Positions 16,125 to 21,061 of a stretch of 21,061 nucleotides of DNA are shown one piece after another. Within the stretch, counting starts at the first letter, position 1. Each line of letters starts with the position of its first letter. The DNA lies in contig MKRS01000094.1 in NCBI GenBank assembly GCA_001897035.1, positions 1-21,061 of the forward strand, in the 5' to 3' direction. Made by a program: the position numbers and the translations under genes. Below the pieces are notes generated by a model, which saw only the letters and a program-made list of their open reading frames with translations, was not told where the DNA came from and did not search any database. The DNA comes from Bacteroidales bacterium 45-6. Its GTDB lineage: Bacteria > Bacteroidota > Bacteroidia > Bacteroidales > Dysgonomonadaceae.

Positions 16125-16573
16125 TGTTCGCCCCCTTCCTTAAGATTTACCAACTCCTTGGCTTTGGCAAATTCTTTTGCTTTCTCCCATCCTTTCCTTT
16201 CCCATATTCGGAAAAACTTTTCTTGATGTGGAATATCTTTGTATTTCCTCCTGCGGACGTCCTGTATTCGCTCCTCTAGAATTGTCAACTCGCGTAGGTT
16301 GAATGATTCTACGACCAGCCTGTCGTTGCCGTCCACCTTCAGGGAAACCCTTGTCGGATCAATCAATCCAGGATATACGCCTATCTCAGTAATATCAACG
16401 AGCGTATGTCTCGACTCATCGTTACAGCAATGCCGATGCAATAACCCATACAGGTCATGCAAATCGTCAATTGTCAAACCGGTAGTACAAACAATATGAT
16501 CCTTACCGATGCAAAAGCGAGTTTCTTTAGGGTTTTCCGCCGGAATCTCCATCAATGACATTTTTTTACTCAT
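16121..16573 (-). CDS. Conserved-looking phage protein of unknown function
   Basis: 150 residues. The first 110 look like a compact alpha/beta domain, with alternating strands and helices (LTIDDLHDLYGLLHRHCC, HTLVDITEIGVYPG, RVSLKVDGNDRLVVE). The C-terminal 45 residues are basic and helical (ERIQDVRRRKYKDIP, ERKGWEKAKEFAKAKELVN). There is no signal peptide or membrane segment. It overlaps the genes on both sides by 4 bases (ATGA), so it is translated with them. I do not recognise the family, and the position inside an operon of small phage genes gives no specific role. Confidence 0.75.
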   Translation of the reverse strand: MSKKMSLMEIPAENPKETRFCIGKDHIVCTTGLTIDDLHDLYGLLHRHCCNDESRHTLVDITEIGVYPGLIDPTRVSLKVDGNDRLVVESFNLRELTILEERIQDVRRRKYKDIPHQEKFFRIWERKGWEKAKEFAKAKELVNLKEGGEQ

Positions 16574-16848
16574 GATATACCCCCTTTCTCTTCTTCCGGA
16601 ATGGAAAAAGCTCGAATATCGCGCTTCAAGTCTAAAAGAAGCCGGATCGTATCCCTGAATATTTCGAATGCCTCATTGTTATTGTCAAACGCAGGACTCA
16701 CAAGCAACGTATTAAGCCCATCCTGAACGGATGCAATCTCACGGCAATATCCGTCAGCTATATCATCCTCAGTCCATTGCTCCAGCACGGCCAAGCCGGT
16801 AGGCGTGATGATGGCATCGCCAATCTTGATATTCTGGTTTTTACCCAT
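16570..16848 (-). CDS. Small phage protein, 92 residues
   Basis: 92 residues, acidic. The opening IKIGDAIITPTGLAVLEQW resembles the short beta hairpin and turn of small winged or SH3-like folds, followed by helices (DIADGYCREIASVQDGL; FEIFRDTIRLLLDLKRDIRAF). It has no membrane segment or metal motif. It overlaps its upstream neighbour by 8 bases and its downstream neighbour by 4. The family is not recognised. Confidence 0.72.
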   Translation of the reverse strand: MGKNQNIKIGDAIITPTGLAVLEQWTEDDIADGYCREIASVQDGLNTLLVSPAFDNNNEAFEIFRDTIRLLLDLKRDIRAFSIPEEEKGGIS

Positions 16849-17074
16849 GGCATACCTCCTTTTCTTTTATAGCTATATAGAGTTCAAACTCATCGCATTC
16901 GAACTTTGAGATAGATCTCCCCTCTGTCTCGGCATGTGATAGCTGAAACTTCTTCCCCCTTGCCTGCACTTCCTGAGATCGAAGATAGAAATCTACCTGT
17001 AGATCAATCAACGCCTTGTTCAACGTGATCCAGGTCACCTCTTTTGTTTTGGTTTTAGTCTTTGGATTTGCCAT
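16841..17074 (-). CDS. Small phage protein, 77 residues
   Basis: 77 residues with a basic Lys/Thr-rich N-terminus (MANPKTKTKTKEV), a helix (WITLNKALIDLQVDFYLRSQ), and an acidic, aromatic end (SKFECDEFELYIAIKEKEV). It starts 6 bases after the preceding stop and overlaps the next gene by 8 bases. No family or catalytic motif is recognised; the basic start could contact nucleic acid, but this is only a guess. Confidence 0.7.
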   Translation of the reverse strand: MANPKTKTKTKEVTWITLNKALIDLQVDFYLRSQEVQARGKKFQLSHAETEGRSISKFECDEFELYIAIKEKEVCHG

Positions 17075-17080
17075 AATCGT

Positions 17081-17248
17081 TTATTTTATATTCAAATATT
17101 TCATTTCCGATTTCACTTCATTAAGCCTCTTTTTATAATAGGCCGTCCATTCGCTTTTAGGATACTTACGAAGCATTGACTCATAACGTCGCTTGTAATA
17201 GTCACGCATGCGCCTGCAAGCTTCGTCAAATTGATCTGTAGTTTTCAT
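17081..17248 (-). CDS. Small basic helical phage protein, 55 residues
   Basis: 55 residues from the ATG at 17248, which lies inside the end of the DUF6266 gene (23-base overlap). A longer reading from 17320 is possible but would overlap that gene by nearly 100 bases. The product is highly basic and helical, with repeated Tyr-Lys-Lys/Arg groups (RRMRDYYKRRYESMLRKYPK, then YYKKRLNEVKSEMKYL). It may bind nucleic acid or act as a small structural factor. The family is not recognised. Confidence 0.62.
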   Translation of the reverse strand: MKTTDQFDEACRRMRDYYKRRYESMLRKYPKSEWTAYYKKRLNEVKSEMKYLNIK

Positions 17249-17735
17249 GGTTGACAATAACTGGGCCAGCATATACGCTATCCGATACATCATTCCCGCG
17301 CCTAAAGGCAAGATACACATGCAGAGTTTGCCCGTACCATTCAGATGGAATACTGATTTTCATTCCTCCTATCCTACGGGCATTACCCTCTTCCACAAGC
17401 TTACCCTCACCCGCTTCCTCGTTAAGAACGGCCACGAAAGCCACATCACTATTTCCTCCAGGCTGCAAAGACCATGATAATCCGACCAGTCCCCCAATGT
17501 CCCTCACCCCCGCTTCGTGCGGCAAAGCCAGGCTTCCCCTTGAGACCATCAACCTGCCCCAATTAAGTTGATAGTCCGGGTAATCCCCATCAACTGCATT
17601 AGCCAGGTTGTAGGACATTGCCGCATTAAAAGGGGTTTGCTTGTATTTATAATTTTGATAACCAATTCGCACTATCGGCGTCATTGGCTTTAGTGCATTA
17701 AGAACCAATGCAAATTTGCTTCTATTATTTTCCAT
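17226..17735 (-). CDS. DUF6266-like protein lacking the usual N-terminus
   Basis: 169 residues that follow the DUF6266 pattern found in Bacteroidetes: RSKFALVLNALKPMTPIV, FNAAMSYNLANAVDGDYPDY, LMVSRGSLALP, then two beta domains with AFVAVLNEEAGEGKLV and LHVYLAFRRGNDVSDSVY. Family members I know start with about 40 extra residues containing a GGFSGKVG-type motif and a conserved basic stretch. Here the protein begins almost directly at the RSKFALV block. The upstream gene stops only 3 bases before this ATG, so there is no room for the missing part. Its function is unknown. It is co-directional within an operon of small phage genes. The assignment is from memory of the family pattern. Confidence 0.68.
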   Translation of the reverse strand: MENNRSKFALVLNALKPMTPIVRIGYQNYKYKQTPFNAAMSYNLANAVDGDYPDYQLNWGRLMVSRGSLALPHEAGVRDIGGLVGLSWSLQPGGNSDVAFVAVLNEEAGEGKLVEEGNARRIGGMKISIPSEWYGQTLHVYLAFRRGNDVSDSVYAGPVIVNHENYRSI

Positions 17736-17738
17736 GAC

Positions 17739-17987
17739 CTATTTAGTTAGTTCAATACATTCAACCATTATTGGAGCATCGCTAGAAGAAATAATCACAT
17801 CCCAAATGCTGCGATCTGAATTAATCGCATCAGGAAGAGTAAGTGTATCATCACAATATACAGCGGTAATAGTAGATACCTTCTCTTTCCCATCTCCATC
17901 TTTCACTTCTACAGTCCCTCCATTCAGCATAATTCCAAATAATTTCCAAAGGAGTTCACGCCTTTCATTTTCAGTTTTCTTTGCCAT
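17739..17987 (-). CDS. Small phage protein, 82 residues
   Basis: 82 residues. It starts with a charged helix (MAKKTENERRELLWKLFGI), then a strongly beta region (GTVEVKDGDGKEKVSTITAV) and a closing strand (PIMVECIELTK). No signal, membrane or metal motif is seen. It lies 17 bases after the Cys-rich gene and 3 bases before the DUF6266-like gene in the same operon. The family is not recognised. Confidence 0.7.
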   Translation of the reverse strand: MAKKTENERRELLWKLFGIMLNGGTVEVKDGDGKEKVSTITAVYCDDTLTLPDAINSDRSIWDVIISSSDAPIMVECIELTK

Positions 17988-18004
17988 AATGCTTTAAATT
18001 AGAA

Positions 18005-18487
18005 TTAAAATCCTTGCTCGTCTAACATCCGGTCAATTTCTTCGTCCAAGCAGGATGAAGAAGTATGAATTGGTTTTTCTACTAGCTTTGCAATGACATT
18101 CTTTTTATCGGATCTGTATCCTGGCAGACATATAAGTCCGCTACATAAATCATCTTCTTCGATAAAATCACATCCCTCACAACCATTGGTATTGGACTCA
18201 CATATAATATATTGGCGATCTATACAAGAAATCATATCACCAATTGGAACATCCTTTGCTTTAATTTCAGGCTTGGTCTCAGACTTTAAAGTTTCCCAAT
18301 AATCCCTTAGATCTTGAATCATCTCCTTGATGTCTTCGGTAGTGGAACTAAGCCAGATTACCCGTTCTAATTTCTCCCTTTTTTCCCTTATATAAATAGA
18401 TTTTGCGTCAACAGAAGGATTTTTAATCCATTCATCTTCTGCCAACAAATAAGCTTCGAGTGCATCTAATAATTTATAGTTTCGCAT
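18005..18487 (-). CDS. Cysteine-rich phage protein, possibly zinc-binding
   Basis: 160 residues and first gene of the operon. The N-terminal half is helical and charged (about 1-75). The second half has six cysteines: Cys88, Cys96, Cys103, Cys106, Cys115 and Cys120, including CEGC, in a context (CEGCDF, then DLCSGLIC, then DKKNVIAKLVE) like a small zinc-ribbon-type cysteine cluster found in Bacteroidetes phage proteins. The C-terminus is acidic. It is transcribed from a clear promoter at 18514-18544 and divergent from the XRE gene. Function is unknown; metal binding is inferred from the spacing of the cysteines. Confidence 0.75.
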   Translation of the reverse strand: MRNYKLLDALEAYLLAEDEWIKNPSVDAKSIYIREKREKLERVIWLSSTTEDIKEMIQDLRDYWETLKSETKPEIKAKDVPIGDMISCIDRQYIICESNTNGCEGCDFIEEDDLCSGLICLPGYRSDKKNVIAKLVEKPIHTSSSCLDEEIDRMLDEQGF

Positions 18488-18513
18488 AATCGTGATGTTT
18501 TATAATTATGATA

Positions 18514-18544
18514 CAAATGTATATATATTATTAAACAAAAACAA
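18514..18544 (-). promoter_or_regulatory. Promoter of the small-gene operon
   Basis: On the minus strand: TTG (18544-18542), 20 bases, TACATTTG (18521-18514), an exact -7 match at good spacing, some 27 bases before the first ATG. A second -7-like TATCTTTG lies upstream on the same strand near 18545-18556. The intervening DNA is almost pure A and T. Confidence 0.7.
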
Positions 18545-18582
18545 CAGCAAAGATAATTATATTTATACATTAACCAATTTTA

Positions 18583-18600
18583 GTATATACATAGATATAC
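18583..18600. promoter_or_regulatory. Candidate operator between divergent promoters
   Basis: Perfect inverted repeat GTATAT-ACATAG-ATATAC, 18 bases. It sits where the -33 region of the XRE promoter would be and about 40 bases upstream of the operon promoter on the other strand, so it is a natural site for autoregulation by the XRE protein. Confidence 0.45.
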
Positions 18601-18616
18601 AACATCATAGAAATAG

Positions 18617-18624
18617 TATCTTTG
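18617..18624 (+). promoter_or_regulatory. -7 box of the XRE regulator promoter
   Basis: TATCTTTG is an exact TAnnTTTG match 22 bases before the ATG of the XRE gene. No clear TTG is found at -33; the palindrome at 18583-18600 occupies that place. Confidence 0.55.
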
Positions 18625-18646
18625 TGTACATTTTTAATTACACATT

Positions 18647-18904
18647 ATGGAAAATATAAGGATTCAATACGTTTTAGATAAATACAATATATCTGCCGCT
18701 GAACTAGGAAGAAGATTGGGTGTTTCAAGATCCAGCATAACAAACACCATAAACAATGGAAATCCAGGCATCCAAATGTTGTTAAAATGGGCTGATGCTA
18801 TCGGATGCAGCGCTACTGAATTTATAGAAGAAGCACAACCAAAAGAAAATGTTATCACCTGCCCGAATTGCGGGACTAAACTGGAGGTAAAGGAGAAGGA
18901 ATAA
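18647..18904 (+). CDS. XRE-family transcriptional regulator with CxxC tail
   Basis: 85 residues. Residues 3-62 form an XRE/Cro-type helix-turn-helix (YVLDKYNISAAELGRRLGVS, then SSITNTINNGNPGIQMLLKW, then ADAIGCSATEFIEE). A short C-terminal segment (ITCPNCGTKLEVKEKE) carries a CPNC knuckle that could bind zinc if two chains pair. It is the only plus-strand gene in this part of the prophage, divergent from the small-gene operon and convergent with the gene at 18976-19275. It is likely a phage repressor-type regulator acting on nearby palindromic sites, including its own promoter. Whether it is the main lysogeny repressor is uncertain: the rest of the early region is not in view and it sits within late genes. 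Confidence 0.85.
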   Translation: MENIRIQYVLDKYNISAAELGRRLGVSRSSITNTINNGNPGIQMLLKWADAIGCSATEFIEEAQPKENVITCPNCGTKLEVKEKE

Positions 18905-18912
18905 AAAAGAGT

Positions 18913-18944
18913 AACGCCCCGCACGGTTGATCGTGTGGGGCGTT
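18913..18944. terminator. Bidirectional terminator between convergent genes
   Basis: 13-base stem AACGCCCCGCACG (18913-18925) with CGTGTGGGGCGTT (18932-18944), 6-base loop, one G-U pair. On the minus strand a T run follows (A run at 18903-18908), serving the 18976-19275 gene; on the plus strand it ends the XRE transcript with a poorer T tract. Confidence 0.85.
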
Positions 18945-18975
18945 GTCTGCATTTGATAAATAAAATAAGTTACTT

Positions 18976-19275
18976 TTAGAAATGCTCCAGTTCGTCAGCT
19001 GAAAAGCAACCAACGACAAATAGGCCATTCATCGCCCAACAATCAAATTTAGCACCATTCAAAACGACACCTTTAATTTTAGCCTGAATCCCTTTGGGTT
19101 TGACATAGACAATATCGCCAATTTCAAACGGTCGATCATTTTGAGGAACTTTTCTACTTTGAAACAAAAGAATATCCTTTATCTTCTTAATATCATTGGT
19201 CATTCCCCAAATTTTAAAGAAAAGGACGATTTGCAACAAAGCAAAAATAAGTAACACAATCTGTAATAGTTCCAT
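18976..19275 (-). CDS. Small membrane-anchored protein with SH3-like C-terminus
   Basis: 99 residues. A single N-terminal hydrophobic helix (about 3-23; LLQIVLLIFALLQIVLFFKI) is followed by a charged linker (DIKKIKDILLFQSRK). The beta-rich C-terminal part has FEIGDIVYVKPKGIQAKIKG near residues 50-70, of the kind seen in SH3/KOW-like barrels. The C-terminal domain most likely faces the cytoplasm or periplasm as a bitopic protein. It follows a 34-residue membrane peptide by 9 bases, so both probably come from one transcript controlled by the palindrome at 19408-19434. No family is recognised. A role in lysogenic conversion or superinfection exclusion is possible but is only inference. Confidence 0.72.
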   Translation of the reverse strand: MELLQIVLLIFALLQIVLFFKIWGMTNDIKKIKDILLFQSRKVPQNDRPFEIGDIVYVKPKGIQAKIKGVVLNGAKFDCWAMNGLFVVGCFSADELEHF

Positions 19276-19284
19276 AATATAATA

Positions 19285-19389
19285 TTAGAAATGAATAACT
19301 CCAAGTAACTTCAAGACAACAGCGATCACAACAATAATGATCGCTGCGATAAAGGATTCCTTGCTAATTCGGGGATGTAGTTTTCTCAT
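19285..19389 (-). CDS. 34-residue single-helix membrane peptide
   Basis: 34 codons from the ATG at 19389 to TAA at 19285. The first residues MRKLHPRISKES are basic and polar; a strongly hydrophobic helix follows (FIAAIIIVVIAVVLKLLGVI), ending HF. Positive charges at the N-terminus suggest an N-in orientation. It lies 9 bases upstream of another membrane-protein gene and downstream of a promoter region with strong palindromes. Single-helix peptides of this size occur as toxins, small exclusion proteins and complex modulators; no family is recognised, so none of these can be chosen. Reality as a gene is supported by its tight spacing and clean hydrophobic pattern. Confidence 0.6.
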   Translation of the reverse strand: MRKLHPRISKESFIAAIIIVVIAVVLKLLGVIHF

Positions 19390-19407
19390 GTGAAATAATT
19401 TACAAAG

Positions 19408-19434
19408 CACAAATTTGTGAAAAATATTTCACAA
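19408..19434. promoter_or_regulatory. Operator-like palindromes upstream of the membrane-peptide genes
   Basis: Two overlapping perfect palindromes: CACAAATTTGTG (19408-19419) and TTGTGAAA-AATA-TTTCACAA (19415-19434). On the minus strand they cover the spacer of a weak promoter (TTG, then 21 bases, then GTGCTTTG near 19401-19408), 20-45 bases before the 34-residue gene. A regulator binding here would block transcription. Confidence 0.55.
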
Positions 19435-19452
19435 TTGAAACATTTTTTAAAC

Positions 19453-19486
19453 AAAAAAATCCCCACACGGCTCGCTGTGCAGGGAT
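19453..19486 (-). terminator. Terminator after the DUF5053 gene
   Basis: On the minus strand ATCCCTGCAC (19486-19477) pairs with GTGTGGGGAT (19468-19459) through ten pairs including two G-U, followed by a T run (A at 19453-19459). It separates the DUF5053 transcript from the membrane-peptide genes. Confidence 0.75.
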
Positions 19487-19513
19487 CGGGTGTAATAAAA
19501 ACAATAAACGAGC

Positions 19514-19759
19514 CTATATCTTGTCAGCCGCCACACGCAGCCTATCGGCAAAATCCACTAACGCCCCGCGCAGCAGTTCACGTTCTTCATCGGTGAATCC
19601 TCCATCACCGCCGTTTCCATCTATTCCGTTCAGCTTGTTGTAAATCCATGAGCTTGATTTTCCGAAATAGCGCTTAGAGATTTTGGACCAAGTGACATCA
19701 AGAATAATGTCATGCAATGCAAATTTGATGTTTTGATTTTTTTTGACTGTCGTTTCCAT
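19514..19759 (-). CDS. DUF5053-like phage protein
   Basis: 81 residues fitting the DUF5053 pattern of Bacteroidetes phages and prophages: ILDVTWSKISKRYFGKSSSW, then IYNKLNGIDGNGG, then FTDEERELLRGALVDFADRL. The first half looks like a helix-turn-helix (WSKISKRYFGKSSSWIYNKL), and the C-terminus is an acidic helix. A DNA-binding regulatory role is therefore plausible, but the family has no established function that I know of. It is second in a two-gene unit behind the 48-residue gene, and a terminator follows its stop. A GC-rich hairpin lies 19 bases before its start. Confidence 0.75.
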   Translation of the reverse strand: METTVKKNQNIKFALHDIILDVTWSKISKRYFGKSSSWIYNKLNGIDGNGGDGGFTDEERELLRGALVDFADRLRVAADKI

Positions 19760-19777
19760 ATTATCGCTTTTTTTTAA

Positions 19778-19798
19778 GCCTCCCCTTTTCGGGGAGGC
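19778..19798. other. GC-rich hairpin in the leader of the DUF5053 gene
   Basis: Perfect 8-base stem GCCTCCCC (19778-19785) and GGGGAGGC (19791-19798), 5-base loop. On the minus strand it is followed by TT and then eight A, not a T run, so it is not a standard terminator. It lies between the stop of the 48-residue gene and the DUF5053 start and may set RNA stability or translation of the second gene. Confidence 0.6.
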
Positions 19799-19804
19799 CT
19801 GTTG

Positions 19805-19951
19805 TTAATTGTCTTCTTTTTCTTCCTCATTGAGCAGGTTATCAAATAATTCCCTTACCCATAATTCAAACTCGAAAGAGTAGTTGTGTTTTGTTTTTTT
19901 CAAGTTTCTGATAGCTTCAATCAGTTCTTGTTCTTTTTCATTTAGTTTCAT
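19805..19951 (-). CDS. Small phage protein, 48 residues
   Basis: 48 codons starting at the ATG at 19951. The product begins MKLNEKEQELIEAIRNLKKT, then KHNYSFEFELWVRELFDNLL and an acidic end EEEKEDN. It is helical and charged, in the style of small early proteins in Bacteroidetes prophages. It stands 25 bases downstream of an excellent promoter with an operator in its spacer, so it is first in a regulated two-gene unit with the DUF5053 gene. The family is not recognised. Confidence 0.7.
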   Translation of the reverse strand: MKLNEKEQELIEAIRNLKKTKHNYSFEFELWVRELFDNLLNEEEKEDN

Positions 19952-19975
19952 AGCGCTTATTGTTTTATTACCCTA

Positions 19976-20007
19976 CAAATATACTGTGAATTTTCATAGT
20001 ATGCAAA
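19976..20007 (-). promoter_or_regulatory. Promoter of the 48-residue/DUF5053 unit
   Basis: On the minus strand TTTG (20007-20004), 20 bases, TATATTTG (19983-19976): an exact match to both Bacteroidetes promoter elements at ideal spacing. It is the best promoter in the prophage part of the window. Confidence 0.8.
19981..20002. promoter_or_regulatory. Operator within the promoter spacer
   Basis: Imperfect palindrome with arms ATACTGTGAA (19981-19990) and TTCATAGTAT (19993-20002), 9 of 10 pairs, 2-base centre. It fills the spacer and touches the -7 box, the position expected for a repressor site. The arm contains TGTGAA, also found in the palindrome at 19415-19434. Confidence 0.55.
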
Positions 20008-20037
20008 TTTTCAAGCAATTATTTTCAACTATTTTAC

Positions 20038-20073
20038 AAAAAAAGAGGCGCGAATCTCCCGACTCACGCTCTT
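20038..20073 (-). terminator. Terminator after the tail gene
   Basis: On the minus strand AAGAG (20073-20069), an interrupted GC-containing stem, and CTCTT (20047-20043), followed by seven T (A at 20038-20044). The stem has bulges, so it is weaker than the others. It lies 50 bases after the stop of the tail gene. Confidence 0.6.
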
Positions 20074-20122
20074 ACTACAACTATTCAAACTTAAAAACTA
20101 CATTATGAAAAGAAAACAATCA

Positions 20123-21061
20123 TCATTCGTATATCTTGGCCGTCTTCAGATCAATTTCCACATCGATAACTGGATCGTCCGTCAGCTCATACGTTAATTT
20201 GTTGGCTACCATCGGCTGGCCGTCGAGCAGCTTCAGGCGGGTGAAGTCCCAAGACTGCAACACCTTGGCCGGAATGCGGCATTGGGCGGTGACGGTGTGC
20301 CAGGAGTTGCGAAGGAGCTTGTCGTAGTTTTGCCAGAACTTGGCAAACGTCCCATTCGCGCCCCAAGTATGCAGGGAAATAAGATCAGGATAGGGATTCG
20401 TCGGATAATATAATGTATTTCCGTTTTCATCGGTTTCAGTCACCACCGCCATTCGCTTACCATCCCATGTCTCAATAGCCAATATGAACGGGCATTCCAC
20501 CTTCTCCTCGCTATTGGCAGACCCATTCATCACCAACGAGGTGTTCATCCGACGGAAAGAGCCTACCTGAGCACAACCAACATTAAAATCGTACTGAACT
20601 GTAGTAGGCAGGTTGGCCGGAGAACTATGCTCTTCAGCATCAATATCATCGCCCGCATAATACATGAAATTCATTGACCCAAGATAAGTCCTTTGATACT
20701 TATGTGTGGTTGGATTCAGCAGGGTTTCTTTCCATATCTGGTTGTAAAAGTCGAAATGATGGACACCGTTTGAATTTCCATGCACGCTTCCTATAGAGTA
20801 TAAATTTCCGTATTTGCTTTTTAGTTCAGACAATGTGTCACACGGTATAGAGCCGTTTTCCAAATCGGTACCGACAGACAATTTCACCTGTCTGGCATCT
20901 GCATACTCTATCTCTTCATGGGCGATTAAATACTTCGACAAATCGAGGTCGGGATCTGAAGACAGCACATCATCAAAAAAAATTAGCCGCACTTTCTTAG
21001 AAGGCACATCAATAAAGAAATCAGCGTTGAACGATTCCCGCACAAAATCAAGAAAATCAAA
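20123..21061 (-). CDS. Phage tail or baseplate protein (C-terminal part)
   Basis: The frame is open to the right edge (313 codons seen), so the true start lies outside; an internal GTG at 21043 is not needed as a start. Visible sequence includes FLDFVRESFNADFFIDVPSK, KKVRLIFFDDVLSSDPDLDL and LISLHTWGANGTFAKFWQNY, a mixed alpha/beta pattern like tail or baseplate hub-associated proteins in Bacteroidetes siphophages. The C-terminus (KLTYELTDDPVIDVEIDLKT) is a beta hairpin. There is no signal peptide or enzyme motif in the part seen. It belongs to the late module that continues to the right, and its transcript ends at the terminator at 20038-20073. The tail role is inferred from resemblance and context. 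Confidence 0.65.
   Translation of the reverse strand, partial: FDFLDFVRESFNADFFIDVPSKKVRLIFFDDVLSSDPDLDLSKYLIAHEEIEYADARQVKLSVGTDLENGSIPCDTLSELKSKYGNLYSIGSVHGNSNGVHHFDFYNQIWKETLLNPTTHKYQRTYLGSMNFMYYAGDDIDAEEHSSPANLPTTVQYDFNVGCAQVGSFRRMNTSLVMNGSANSEEKVECPFILAIETWDGKRMAVVTETDENGNTLYYPTNPYPDLISLHTWGANGTFAKFWQNYDKLLRNSWHTVTAQCRIPAKVLQSWDFTRLKLLDGQPMVANKLTYELTDDPVIDVEIDLKTAKIYE

Larger units (their letters stand above)
8432..21061. mobile_element. Left part of a tailed-phage prophage integrated at tRNA-Ser
   Basis: Everything from the 3' end of tRNA-Ser to the right edge is phage-like: integrase, tail and fibre proteins, a full lysis cassette, a phage-type XRE regulator, and DUF5053 and DUF6266 proteins. 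Head, portal, terminase and replication genes are not in the window, so the element continues to the right. I looked for a second copy of the tRNA 3' end that would mark attR and saw none here, which agrees with the element being cut by the window edge. The exact left boundary is inferred. Confidence 0.88.

Noticed and set aside
18510..18640. Origin-like AT-rich region between the XRE gene and the small-gene operon
   Set aside because: The AT richness is explained by two divergent promoters and an operator; no iterons or replication gene are nearby.
8432..21061. CRISPR array, rRNA or insertion sequence
   Set aside because: I looked for regularly spaced repeats, rRNA motifs and transposase motifs and found none; the only notable direct repeat is the protein-coding pair in the Ig-like domains.

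Overview
The window comes from a Bacteroidales-type bacterium. The evidence is the Bacteroidetes promoter form (TTTG or TTG, then about 20 bases, then TAnnTTTG), the scarcity of Shine-Dalgarno sites, a gamma-alpha fused 2-oxoacid:ferredoxin oxidoreductase, and Bacteroidetes phage families (DUF5053, DUF6266). A genus cannot be named from this sequence alone.

Positions 1 to about 8431 are ordinary host chromosome. On the minus strand lie the two subunits of a 2-oxoglutarate-type ferredoxin oxidoreductase (korA, korB) and two SRPBCC/AHSA1-like proteins. On the plus strand lie sucC-sucD (succinyl-CoA synthetase), a terminator, a YjjG-like HAD nucleotidase, a cytoplasmic GH13_5 alpha-amylase and a tRNA-Ser(TGA). 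The oxidoreductase and SucCD share succinyl-CoA as product and substrate, so the two halves fit together around the 2-oxoglutarate to succinate steps.

From the 3' end of tRNA-Ser to the right edge lies a tailed-phage prophage. The left end holds a tyrosine integrase (plus strand). Nearly everything else is on the minus strand, read from right to left: the end of a tail or baseplate protein (entering from outside the window); a small regulatory and accessory islet with its own promoters, palindromic operators and terminators; an eight-gene operon of small, tightly overlapping genes; a lysis cassette (holin, Amidase_3 endolysin, spanin-like protein); and three tail or fibre genes ending next to the integrase. 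Head and packaging genes and the right attachment site lie beyond the window.

The points most worth a second look are these: (1) the spanin-like gene, a lipoprotein-like start plus a C-terminal membrane helix, which shares 312 bases with a second reading frame starting 7 bases later that encodes a plausible membrane-anchored helical protein; (2) two palindromic operators with a common TGTGAA half-site over the promoters of the islet, and a third palindrome upstream of a divergent XRE-type regulator; (3) several very small genes (34, 40 and 48 codons) that are easy to miss; (4) a tail SGNH hydrolase interrupted by a beta-rich insert and lacking the usual Asp; (5) a DUF6266 protein missing its usual N-terminus.
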